Positions 15,683-21,843 of a stretch of 22,627 bases of DNA are shown here, one piece after another. Source of the stretch: JAUUZT01 sp964654015 (GTDB lineage Bacteria; Chloroflexota; Dehalococcoidia; GIF9; AB-539-J10). The position numbers and the translations under genes were made by a program. The stretch is taken from assembly GCA_964654015.1 (NCBI GenBank), contig CAZZHQ010000034.1, positions 1-22,627 on the forward strand. The letters are read 5' to 3'. Position 1 is the stretch's first letter, and each line of letters starts with the position of its first letter. The notes beneath the pieces are model-generated. The model was not told the DNA's origin. It was given only the letters and a program-made list of their open reading frames with translations, and ran no database searches.

Positions 15683-16737
15683 ACAATCAGGTCTTCCTCA
15701 AATGTGCTTCTATCGTTGACTAAAAGCTTGTGTTCCTTGAGTAGTTTGCCAAGCTCAGACTTCGTGATGAGATTATTGACAGAACTGTATTCACTTTCAA
15801 TCGTCTTTCCCTTTTCTCCCATGGTGCTAAGCTCCGTATGAATAGACATAACCACTAAGTGGTTGTCTCGCTCCACCGTGCGGTGTACTTCCTCTTCAGA
15901 TACCAGGATTTCATGTACCTTCTCCCCTGGACGGATACCTGTAACCGTTATTTTAACAGGGCGATCGCCAATGAGCACTTCAGCGATGTCAATGACCCTT
16001 GCTGAAGGCACACGTGGGATAAAGGTTTCACCCTTATTTGCCTGTTGTGCGGCAGCGAGGATTAAGTCCACCGCCTTGTCCAGGCTTATAAGGAAGCGTG
16101 TCATCTCGCGTGTAGTAATGGTAACTGGTCCGCCACTGCGAATCTGGTAGTGGAATAGCGGAACTACCAAACCGCGTGAGGCAAGTACATTGCCGTAACG
16201 CACACCAACAAACTTGGTATTCTGACAATCCATGTTTGCCTGAGCAAAGATGCGTTCCTGAATAGCCTTGGTCATACCCATGACGTTAACTGGCTTACAC
16301 GCTTTGTCCGTCGATACGCCGACCACTATTTCGACAGGTAGTTTATTCTCGCGAATGGCACGAACTATGTTCTCTGCCCCAATAATGTTAGTCTGTACAG
16401 CCTCAAAAGGGAAACACTCGCAAGTCGGTACCTGCTTCAGCGCGGCGGCATTAAAGACGACATCAGCCTCGCGTAGTATCGCATTCACCGCGTGGTAGTC
16501 CCGGACGTCACCGATGTGGAAGCGCAGGAGCTGCTCGGCGTTACGATAGATAACGTCATCGGTGGTGGACGCTTTATACTGGTAAAAAAGCTGCATTGCA
16601 TATTGTTTGGCTTCGTCTCTCGAAAAGATAGTGATACTCTTTGGCTTGGCCGTCTGTTCAGAGAGCAACCTGCGAACTAAAGCCTTGCCGAGTGACCCGG
16701 TACCGCCACTAATAACTATTCTTTTATCTTTTAGCAT
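15679..16737 (-). CDS. UDP-GlcNAc 4,6-dehydratase/5-epimerase (CapE/FnlA/WbvB-like)
   Basis: A 352-residue soluble SDR. The cofactor loop is ISGGTGSLGKALV, and SRDEAKQYAMQ, NAAALKQVPTCECFP and the active-site stretch STDKACKPVNVMGMTK (MxxxK, Met replacing Tyr) mark the polysaccharide_synt_2 family. Its close paired reductase and the decayed 2-epimerase downstream point to the inverting CapE/FnlA/WbvB branch rather than PseB. It would form UDP-2-acetamido-2,6-dideoxy-4-keto-L-sugars from UDP-GlcNAc. AGGAGG four nt before ATG 16737 gives a strong start inside the end of the preceding gene (14-nt overlap). A C-terminal tail of about 35 residues after VEEEVHRTV-like sequence is less conserved. 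PseB-like activity is the main alternative. Confidence 0.88.
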   Translation of the reverse strand: MLKDKRIVISGGTGSLGKALVRRLLSEQTAKPKSITIFSRDEAKQYAMQLFYQYKASTTDDVIYRNAEQLLRFHIGDVRDYHAVNAILREADVVFNAAALKQVPTCECFPFEAVQTNIIGAENIVRAIRENKLPVEIVVGVSTDKACKPVNVMGMTKAIQERIFAQANMDCQNTKFVGVRYGNVLASRGLVVPLFHYQIRSGGPVTITTREMTRFLISLDKAVDLILAAAQQANKGETFIPRVPSARVIDIAEVLIGDRPVKITVTGIRPGEKVHEILVSEEEVHRTVERDNHLVVMSIHTELSTMGEKGKTIESEYSSVNNLITKSELGKLLKEHKLLVNDRSTFEEDLIV

Positions 16738-17617
16738 AAAGCCTCCTAAGTTCCATGTATGGAGTGGGGTCTAGATACATCTGCTCAATCATCTCATTCC
16801 ACGGCGGAGGAACGAAACCCGTTGCCTGGTGGAAGTGCTCAGCGTTTAGACTGCGGTTACAAACCACTGTCTCATCTCTCTCGATTTGAACATTCAGGTG
16901 ATATATCCTCTTAACCAGCGATAGAAGATCAAACTTGCTGATCGGTTCTGATGCTATATGCCAGACTCCCTGCATGTCCCGGTGTTTGGAGATAATCATG
17001 TCGATGACCTCAGCCAAAGAATTGGTAGTGAGTCCACTGAAAATAGCCTTCGAGTAGCCATTGACGGTCTTTCCTTCCTGACTCAAAAACCACTCACCTA
17101 AACCATAGGACGTTCCAAGTTCTCGTCCTACAATTGATGTCCTTATGGTCAGACAACTATCGTAGTTCAACTCACCCAAGAACTTCGTTTTCCCGTATAG
17201 GTCTTCGGCATCAGGCAAATCGTCCTCGGTATAGTTTCCTTTGCGCCCTGAGAAAACACAGTCAGTGCTGATTTGAATCAGCCTGAATCTTCTTGATTGG
17301 CACAACTGCGCCAGGCGGTGCGGGAGAAGGGCATTGATTGAGATGCTGGTTAGCGGATCTCTGGCTTTCTCAGCCTGTTTCACAACACCGATGCAATTTA
17401 CCACAGCGTTTGGTTGCAACTTGTCAATGGCACGAACAACGCTGTCAAAGTTTTCAACGGATACAGATTCCAGCGTATGGGCCGGATCAAAAAGATTATA
17501 GCGGCGGTAAGAATAAAAGCCCTGACGTAAGGTCACATATGTGTCAAATCGACTGGCAAATGTCTGCCACAGCTTGTGGCCCAGCATCCCAGAACCACCG
17601 AGGATTAAAATCTTCAC
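16724..17617 (-). CDS. RmlD-like SDR, UDP-4-keto-L-amino-sugar reductase (WbvR-like)
   Basis: A 297-residue reductase of the dTDP-4-dehydrorhamnose-reductase family. ILILGGSGMLGHKLWQ is the NADPH loop, VVNCIGVVKQAE and ISTDCVFSGRKGNY are RmlD hallmarks, and DAEDLYGKTKFLGE has the YxxxK pair. RmlC and a dTDP-rhamnose context are absent. Paired with a CapE-like dehydratase, such reductases (WbvR in Vibrio/E. coli-type loci) reduce the 4-keto group to give UDP-L-RhaNAc, which a 2-epimerase then turns into UDP-L-QuiNAc. That epimerase is only a remnant here. The start is GTG 17617; AGAG is too close to serve, but GGGA lies 10 nt upstream, and the GTGA overlap with a short upstream ORF suggests coupled translation. 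Confidence 0.85.
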   Translation of the reverse strand: MKILILGGSGMLGHKLWQTFASRFDTYVTLRQGFYSYRRYNLFDPAHTLESVSVENFDSVVRAIDKLQPNAVVNCIGVVKQAEKARDPLTSISINALLPHRLAQLCQSRRFRLIQISTDCVFSGRKGNYTEDDLPDAEDLYGKTKFLGELNYDSCLTIRTSIVGRELGTSYGLGEWFLSQEGKTVNGYSKAIFSGLTTNSLAEVIDMIISKHRDMQGVWHIASEPISKFDLLSLVKRIYHLNVQIERDETVVCNRSLNAEHFHQATGFVPPPWNEMIEQMYLDPTPYMELRRLYAKR

Positions 17618-17784
17618 CTCTCTAAAGTCCCGAAGTATTGCCTGTTACTAAAGACATTTCCATTCACGATTTTCTCCTGACTGATTTGTTCATCTTCCCA
17701 TGGCTGTGTTCTAGTAATTCTACCATATATTGCAATCTTCTGGGGGCTGCTAACTGCTTCTTCAAGCCGTTCCTTGCCACACAC
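17614..17784 (-). CDS. Short ORF of unknown function, coupled to the RmlD-like gene
   Basis: A 56-codon frame from GTG 17784 to TGA 17616-17614; the stop overlaps the GTG start of the reductase by four bases. The peptide begins VCGKERLEEAVSSPQKIAIY and ends with NVFSNRQYFGTLER. It is hydrophilic and charged, with no membrane segment or motif I recognise. The frame is blocked upstream by TGA, so if it is a relic of a larger gene only the 3' end remains. It lies about 100 bp downstream of a promoter-like pair. The stop/start overlap is the main argument for its being real. It may be a leader ORF, a small protein, or chance. Confidence 0.35.
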   Translation of the reverse strand: MCGKERLEEAVSSPQKIAIYGRITRTQPWEDEQISQEKIVNGNVFSNRQYFGTLER

Positions 17785-17882
17785 AACTGTTCAATTCCGC
17801 AGCATAGCCGACAAGCGAAAAAGGTATGCGCTACTTAGTAGTGCTAAGAATGGCGGCTATGCCTACAAATTTATTGGCTATC

Positions 17883-17910
17883 ATTATACCATTGGTAACC
17901 TATGGTACAA
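17883..17910 (-). promoter_or_regulatory. Sigma70-like promoter with an operator-like palindrome in its spacer
   Basis: This lies in the 350-bp gene-poor stretch 17618-17966. On the minus strand TTGTAC (17910-17905), a 16-bp spacer and a perfect TATAAT (17888-17883) face the RmlD/CapE genes. A 21-bp interrupted palindrome (17887-17907) fills the spacer: TACCAT-T-GGT, central A, ACC-T-ATGGTA, with 9 of 10 base pairs matching. Its edges touch both boxes, the usual place for a repressor site. The -35 match is weak (first three bases). Confidence 0.5.
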
Positions 17911-17953
17911 CATAGTGCGAATTTGGTTGCCTCAAGCCCACTCAAGTCGAGGA

Positions 17954-17972
17954 TTATGAGAAGTTCTCATAA
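17954..17972. repeat. Perfect 19-bp palindrome across the stop codon of the GT4 3' fragment
   Basis: TTATGAGAA (17954-17962) and TTCTCATAA (17964-17972) are exact reverse complements around one central base. The sequence covers the TGA stop (17969-17967) of the GT4 remnant. As RNA it could fold into a 7-bp stem with a 5-base loop, but no T-run follows on the minus strand, so an intrinsic terminator is not well supported. It sits about 45-85 bp upstream of the promoter-like boxes. Confidence 0.45.
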
Positions 17973-18380
17973 GAATTTCCCTGAAACCAAATCAGGAATG
18001 TCAGAAAAGGCACCCAGAAATGGGTAATTCTTAACGGCCTTGTTTATGATTTGGTCAGCATTATCAGCGGCCTTTTCCCAGGTAAACCGCTGTGCTGTCT
18101 CGATGCCTTTCTCTGCCAGGTTTTGGGCAAGCTGCGGATCTCTGGCAAGCCGAATTATAGCATCTGCTACATGTTTGGAATCTCGCGGTGGTGCTACCAG
18201 GCTGTTTTGTCCATCAATGGCGAGTTCTTCTGTTCCTAGACCTGATGTAACCACAGCAGTTCCACATGCCATTGGCTCTAGGAGCGCGCCAGGGAAGCCA
18301 CTATACCAGCATAATTGGAAACAGATATGGCTATCCGAGTATAGCTGTGCTAGGTCACCGTATCTGTTGTTGTATTCCAT
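17967..18380 (-). pseudogene. 3' fragment of a family 4 glycosyltransferase
   Basis: A 137-codon frame holding only the C-terminal third of a GT4. LYSDSHICFQLCWYSGFPGA followed by LLEPMACGTAVVTSGLGTEE is the donor-binding core with its E-x7-E-type region, and NSLVAPPRDSKHVADAI plus RFTWEKAADN are the usual end. Full-length relatives have about 370 residues, so around 230 N-terminal residues are missing. The frame is closed by a TAA a few codons before ATG 18380, and that ATG has no Shine-Dalgarno and lies inside the end of the GT2 gene (31-nt overlap). A matching GT4 start is present at 19491, on the far side of the GT2 gene. The fragment is unlikely to be catalytic, because the acceptor domain is absent. 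Confidence 0.85.
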
Positions 18381-19336
18381 CTTTTGAAGGTCTTATAACT
18401 CTTGTATAATAATAAAAGAGGGCCTCGTGGTAATAAGACAATTAACAATATTATAAGCTTTGGATATCTGATAGTTAACGGAAAAAGATGTGAATATTGT
18501 TTGTAGCTTTTATAGTTTAGGATATTAAAACTTCTAAGATATAGCAAGTATCTAAAAGTAAATATACTTGATATTATTCCAAAGTCAATTAGGCATTTAA
18601 ATTTGCTTCCAAGCTCATATGAAACTGGAAGTGAAAAAATAAAATTTGTCCACTTTCGGCATGCAATTTCAAAAAGATTAGGTGTTTTGCTCCACGCATT
18701 TTTTCTTAATAAAGGGTGATTGATGCCACTAACAGATAACGGCTGTACCCAATGGATGTAAAAAGTCCGTCCCGCAATGGCTTCAAAAATAATCCCTGTT
18801 TGTATAAAAAAAGAATTTCTATATCTTAAAAAATTTGCCGTTTCAATCAGTCCTTTATGAAAAATAAGGCAACTGAGGCATGTCATCAATGCCCCAAGAT
18901 CATAGAGTAATGCATTCTGATCCGTATAATCTTGTGTGCCAATGTCAGTAATTTTATTTACCAAATTAAAAACAATTGCATCATATTTTTTATGGTTCTT
19001 TGAAATTAGATTTAGAACATAGTCAATTCCCTCTGGCGGAATCTGATACGTATCGCCTAAAAGCCAAACATACTCTGTTTGCGGATATTTTAGTGCCCGG
19101 TCAATATTTTCGTCCGTTCCGATATTTGTTTCATTGCAATGATAGCTAATGAGAGGGTATTCTTCCATCCGTTTTTCGACGATCTCCTTAGTGGCATCTG
19201 TTGAGGCGTTGTCAGAGATAAAAATCTGTATATTGTGCACTTTGGCTAAAGAGATGTGAACTCCAAGACAATAATCGAGAAAGTCGGCGCGATTATAAGT
19301 CGGTATGACGATTGAGAGAAGAGGATTAGCTTGCAT
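18350..19336 (-). CDS. Family 2 glycosyltransferase, AT-rich, probably acquired
   Basis: A 328-residue GT-A enzyme. LLSIVIPTYNRADFLDYCL, IFISDNASTDATKEIV and EYVWLLGDTYQIPPEG give the GT2 fold; the metal-binding DxD appears as GDT, so the motif is degenerate. The last about 90 residues are hydrophobic and basic (RYPKLIILLIVLLPRGPLLL), suggesting membrane attachment. ATG 19336 has AGAGGAG seven nt upstream; a TTG six codons earlier is unlikely. Hand counting gives about 31% GC over 18421-18840, clearly below the E1-like genes. The final codons (WNTTTDTVT) overlap the GT4 3' fragment in another frame, so the natural C-terminus was probably replaced at the junction. It lies between two halves of a GT4 gene and appears to be a foreign insert. 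Confidence 0.87.
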   Translation of the reverse strand: MQANPLLSIVIPTYNRADFLDYCLGVHISLAKVHNIQIFISDNASTDATKEIVEKRMEEYPLISYHCNETNIGTDENIDRALKYPQTEYVWLLGDTYQIPPEGIDYVLNLISKNHKKYDAIVFNLVNKITDIGTQDYTDQNALLYDLGALMTCLSCLIFHKGLIETANFLRYRNSFFIQTGIIFEAIAGRTFYIHWVQPLSVSGINHPLLRKNAWSKTPNLFEIACRKWTNFIFSLPVSYELGSKFKCLIDFGIISSIFTFRYLLYLRSFNILNYKSYKQYSHLFPLTIRYPKLIILLIVLLPRGPLLLLYKSYKTFKRWNTTTDTVT

Positions 19337-19451
19337 TAAATTGCTCCTCTGCAATAATAGCGATAAAAAATTTTAATAAACCTAGTGCAGCTCCCAAAAG
19401 TAAAGAGAGAGCTGAGTTTGTCCATAAATTTATAAAAATTAATATACCCAC
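19326..19451 (-). pseudogene. Hydrophobic C-terminal relic carried in with the GT2 segment
   Basis: In a second minus-strand frame the DNA between the GT4 5' fragment and the GT2 start encodes a strongly hydrophobic run, GPLVGILIFINLW then NSALSLLLGAALGLLKFF and IAIIAEEQFNAS, ending at TAA 19328-19326, 11 nt inside the GT2 gene. This looks like the end of a polytopic membrane protein such as a flippase or polymerase whose stop overlapped the GT2 start in the donor locus. The frame is closed upstream by TAG 19463-19461, and GTG 19451 is the only usable start. Hydrophobic frames arise easily in AT-rich DNA, so confidence is low. Confidence 0.3.
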
Positions 19452-19491
19452 CAGTGGACCCTAGTTCAGTCAATAGAAAGCTTATCTTCAT
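19336..19491 (-). pseudogene. 5' fragment of a family 4 glycosyltransferase, fused to foreign sequence
   Basis: A 51-codon frame from ATG 19491, with AGGAGG eight nt upstream. The start MKISFLLTELGSTGGYINFY then KFMDKLS is the N-terminus of a GT4 (first beta-strand, GG donor loop, first helix). After about codon 27 the sequence ceases to look like a glycosyltransferase, and the frame ends at TAA 19338-19336, which shares a base with the GT2 start (TAATG). The ribosome site is intact, so a chimeric 51-residue peptide could be made and could feed ribosomes to the GT2. With the GT4 3' fragment at 17967-18380 it brackets the GT2 gene. About 200 central residues of the original enzyme are lost. 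Confidence 0.7.
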
Positions 19492-19517
19492 AACTCTTGC
19501 CTCCTAACATTTGCTCT

Positions 19518-19841
19518 TTATTGCGCGATAGCTTGAACTGCCTTACAAATCGCTTCTGTTGATAGACCACAAGCCTGGCGAAGATATTCCTGCCCACCCA
19601 TAACTTGAAGGAAAGAATCACCAGCGGAGAGCCTTCTAAAAAGAGGGAAGCCACCCCCCATCTCTGCCAGCACCTCAGCTACAGCGCTTCCCAGCCCGCC
19701 AATTATGCTACGTTCCTCTACAGTCATGATTGCTTTAGTTTGCTGGACTGCCGCCAGCACTGCCTCAATATCCAGCAGCTTGCGATCAAGCCCTTTCACT
19801 CTCCTAGAACCCTGGATCTTCTTGTAGTTCATTTGGCCCAT
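19518..19841 (-). pseudogene. C-terminal fragment of a transketolase (C subunit)
   Basis: A 107-codon frame. From about residue 16 it matches the end of transketolase C-terminal subunits: VKGLDRKLLDIEAVLAAV (usually VKPLD...AIL), TVEERSIIGGLGSAVAEVLAE, and the final GLSTEAICKAVQAI. The pyrimidine-binding half that carries the catalytic glutamate and about 200 residues are missing, and the ATG at 19841 has no ribosome site. The first 15 residues (MGQMNYKKIQGSRR) are not transketolase-like and mark the junction with the E1 beta gene, which ends 20 bp upstream. The natural stop is followed after 26 nt by AGGAGG-ATG of the GT4, so transketolase-GT4 was the older gene order. The fragment cannot be an active enzyme. 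Confidence 0.8.
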
Positions 19842-19861
19842 GAGGCCCCAGGCGCAGTGGC

Positions 19862-20836
19862 CTATCCTCCAACTTTCTTCAGAAGATCCGCAACTACACG
19901 TTCTTCAATAGGATAGTGTTCATGCTCGAGAAAACAACCTCCGGGTGTATGTTCATCCTTTTGAGCAATACTGACCAAAGGAAGCTCCAGATTGCAGTCT
20001 GCTGACATACAGATAACTCGAGCTACTTCTGAAGCCAATCCAAATCTTGGCCAATCTACATCGAAGACAACAACTCTCCTTGTCTTGACAACAGATTCAA
20101 GAATTGCAGTTTCATCCAGAGGCGCCACTGTTCTTAGATCAATCACCTCAGCACTTATACCATGCTCAGCAAGTGTAGCAGCTACTGATTGGGCAAACAT
20201 CACCATGTGAGAGATTGCAACGAAGGTAATATCCTTTCCTTCTCTGACTATGCTTGCCTTACCTAAAGCTAGGGGTTGAATCGGCAATTCAACTTCGCCC
20301 CTCAGGTCATACAGTGGTTTTGAATCAATGAAGATCGTTGTTTTATCAGAAAGGATTGAAGCAAGTAGTAGCCGGGGCGCATCCTCCACATTAGATGGAA
20401 GCACGACTTCTAATTCCGGAATATGAGCAAAAAGTGAATAGAATGCGCCAGAGTGTTGAGCCGCCTGGCCCCAGTCTTTGCCAATAATTGCCCGAATTGT
20501 CAAAGGGACAGTTGATTGATACCCACACATCTCAGGCCATTTGGCCGCGTGATTGGCGATTTGGTTCATTGCTAACAGCAAGAAGTCAATTCTTAAAGCT
20601 AAATAGATCGGTCGACAGCCAAGAATTGCTGCTCCTACCCCCATCCCGACAAGAGATTCCTCCGATAGCGGTACGTCAAAGCATCGTGTTTTGCCAAACT
20701 TCTCTTGGATTCCAGCGGTTGAGCCAAAGAAACCGCCCGGATCGTTAATACCCTGGCCATAAGCGAATACTTGTTCGTCAGCCGCCATAGCTTGCATCAT
20801 TGCCATACGAATCGATTCGGGAAAAGACATAATCAT
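19862..20836 (-). CDS. Pyruvate-dehydrogenase-like E1 beta subunit
   Basis: A 324-residue thiamine-diphosphate enzyme subunit of the E1 beta type. It should supply the pyrimidine-binding half of an alpha2beta2 active site. DVPLSEESLVGMGVGAAILG carries the glutamate that activates the cofactor, QHSGAFYSLFAHIPELEVVL is a typical E1 beta stretch, and the transketolase-C domain follows (EVIDLRTVAPLDETAI, VVVFDVDWPRFGLASEVA). ATG 20836 has GGAGG seven nt upstream and lies 17 bp after the alpha gene. No E2 lipoyl acyltransferase or E3 is in the window, so the pair is unlikely to form a complete dehydrogenase. E1-like pairs in some oligosaccharide-antibiotic loci (AviB1/AviB2) have been linked to adding two-carbon branches to sugars; a similar role here is inference. 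Confidence 0.9.
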   Translation of the reverse strand: MIMSFPESIRMAMMQAMAADEQVFAYGQGINDPGGFFGSTAGIQEKFGKTRCFDVPLSEESLVGMGVGAAILGCRPIYLALRIDFLLLAMNQIANHAAKWPEMCGYQSTVPLTIRAIIGKDWGQAAQHSGAFYSLFAHIPELEVVLPSNVEDAPRLLLASILSDKTTIFIDSKPLYDLRGEVELPIQPLALGKASIVREGKDITFVAISHMVMFAQSVAATLAEHGISAEVIDLRTVAPLDETAILESVVKTRRVVVFDVDWPRFGLASEVARVICMSADCNLELPLVSIAQKDEHTPGGCFLEHEHYPIEERVVADLLKKVGG

Positions 20837-20853
20837 AGAGCAACCTCCTTCTC

Positions 20854-21837
20854 TTAAACCCGCCTCGGATCAGGTGGCAAAGGAGCAGAGAGACCAACCT
20901 TAATATTCTTGGTAGCAAAGCGTGTCTTTGCCCTTTCAAACGCATTATCAATACGCTCCAACACTTGCTTCTCTATTTGAGTACATTGGGGCACCAAGTC
21001 CGAATATTGGTTCCGAATCTTTAGTTTCAGCCTCTGGATTGGTTCTTTCTCCATCCATACGAGCAATTCTTCTTTTGGTCTTCCGCCATTGCCAAAGTCC
21101 GAGCCTGGTCCAACGTGGGGATACAGCCTGTAGGTGATGGCTTCCAACAGGAAAGGCTGACCATTGCGTCTCATCTCATCAATTATCTGGCGAGTTGTCT
21201 CATACACCTTCAAAACGTCGTTGCCATCTATTGCGATACTCTTTACCCCAAAACTACGTGCCTTAGCCACAACATCAGGATTGGCTTGCCTCTTCGCTTG
21301 CGGAGTAAGGACAGAATAGCCGTTGTTTTCAAGCACAAAGAGAACCGGCAGTTTCAGTAAGGCAGCCAGATTTAGAGACTCATAGAATGCCCCTTCGTCA
21401 GTTCCGCCATCTCCGGTAAATCCAATACAGATGGCATCAGTTGCCCGTTGCTTAAGGGCAAGTGCCATCCCTGTTGCGATCGGAATGCTTCCGGCCACGA
21501 TTGCGCCCGAGCCCCAAAGATTGACTTTCTTGTCAAACAAGTGCATCGAGCCGCCTCGCCCGTGACAACATCCCGTCTCCAGACTATACAATTCATCAAT
21601 CATTTCAGTGAGATTGCCACCTTTGGCTAAATAGTGCGCATGGGATCTGTGAGTGCTAACGCAACAATCTGACTTCTGTGCTGCTAGTAGTATCCCTGTT
21701 GGAATAGCTTCTTGACCTATGCTCAAATGAATAGCCATCCGAATGTTCCTGTTATGGTACTCTTGTACTATCTTTTCCTCAACGCTTCTGATCAAAAACA
21801 CCGTTTCATATAACTTCAATATAGTATGCTGATCCAT
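20854..21837 (-). CDS. Pyruvate-dehydrogenase-like E1 alpha subunit
   Basis: A 327-residue subunit with the full thiamine-diphosphate motif: GDGGTDEG at residues 142-149 and ENN at 170-172 (GDG-x(~26)-NN). HLSIGQEAIPTG, STHRSHAHYLAKG and GRGGSMHLFD are E1 alpha hallmarks, as in acetoin or pyruvate dehydrogenase. The loop that is usually YRxxGHSxxD reads YRLYPHVGPGSD here, a change near the channel that normally meets the lipoyl arm. It is encoded directly before E1 beta and 6 bp after an NAD-dependent sugar epimerase gene, so the three are one transcription unit. AGAGA lies close to ATG 21837. The likely job is decarboxylation of a 2-keto acid such as pyruvate and transfer of the C2 unit to a keto-sugar; this is inferred from location and not shown by sequence. 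Confidence 0.9.
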   Translation of the reverse strand: MDQHTILKLYETVFLIRSVEEKIVQEYHNRNIRMAIHLSIGQEAIPTGILLAAQKSDCCVSTHRSHAHYLAKGGNLTEMIDELYSLETGCCHGRGGSMHLFDKKVNLWGSGAIVAGSIPIATGMALALKQRATDAICIGFTGDGGTDEGAFYESLNLAALLKLPVLFVLENNGYSVLTPQAKRQANPDVVAKARSFGVKSIAIDGNDVLKVYETTRQIIDEMRRNGQPFLLEAITYRLYPHVGPGSDFGNGGRPKEELLVWMEKEPIQRLKLKIRNQYSDLVPQCTQIEKQVLERIDNAFERAKTRFATKNIKVGLSAPLPPDPRRV

Positions 21838-21843
21838 GGTCTC

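Noticed and set aside
16724..17617. Calling the RmlD-like gene a true dTDP-rhamnose reductase
   Set aside because: No rmlC is present, it is not next to rmlA/rmlB, and it is paired with a CapE-like UDP-sugar dehydratase.
17774..17959. 61-codon plus-strand ORF in the 17.6-18.0 kb gap
   Set aside because: No ribosome site worth noting, no recognisable motif, and it runs against the direction of all genes; the minus-strand promoter and short ORF explain the region better.
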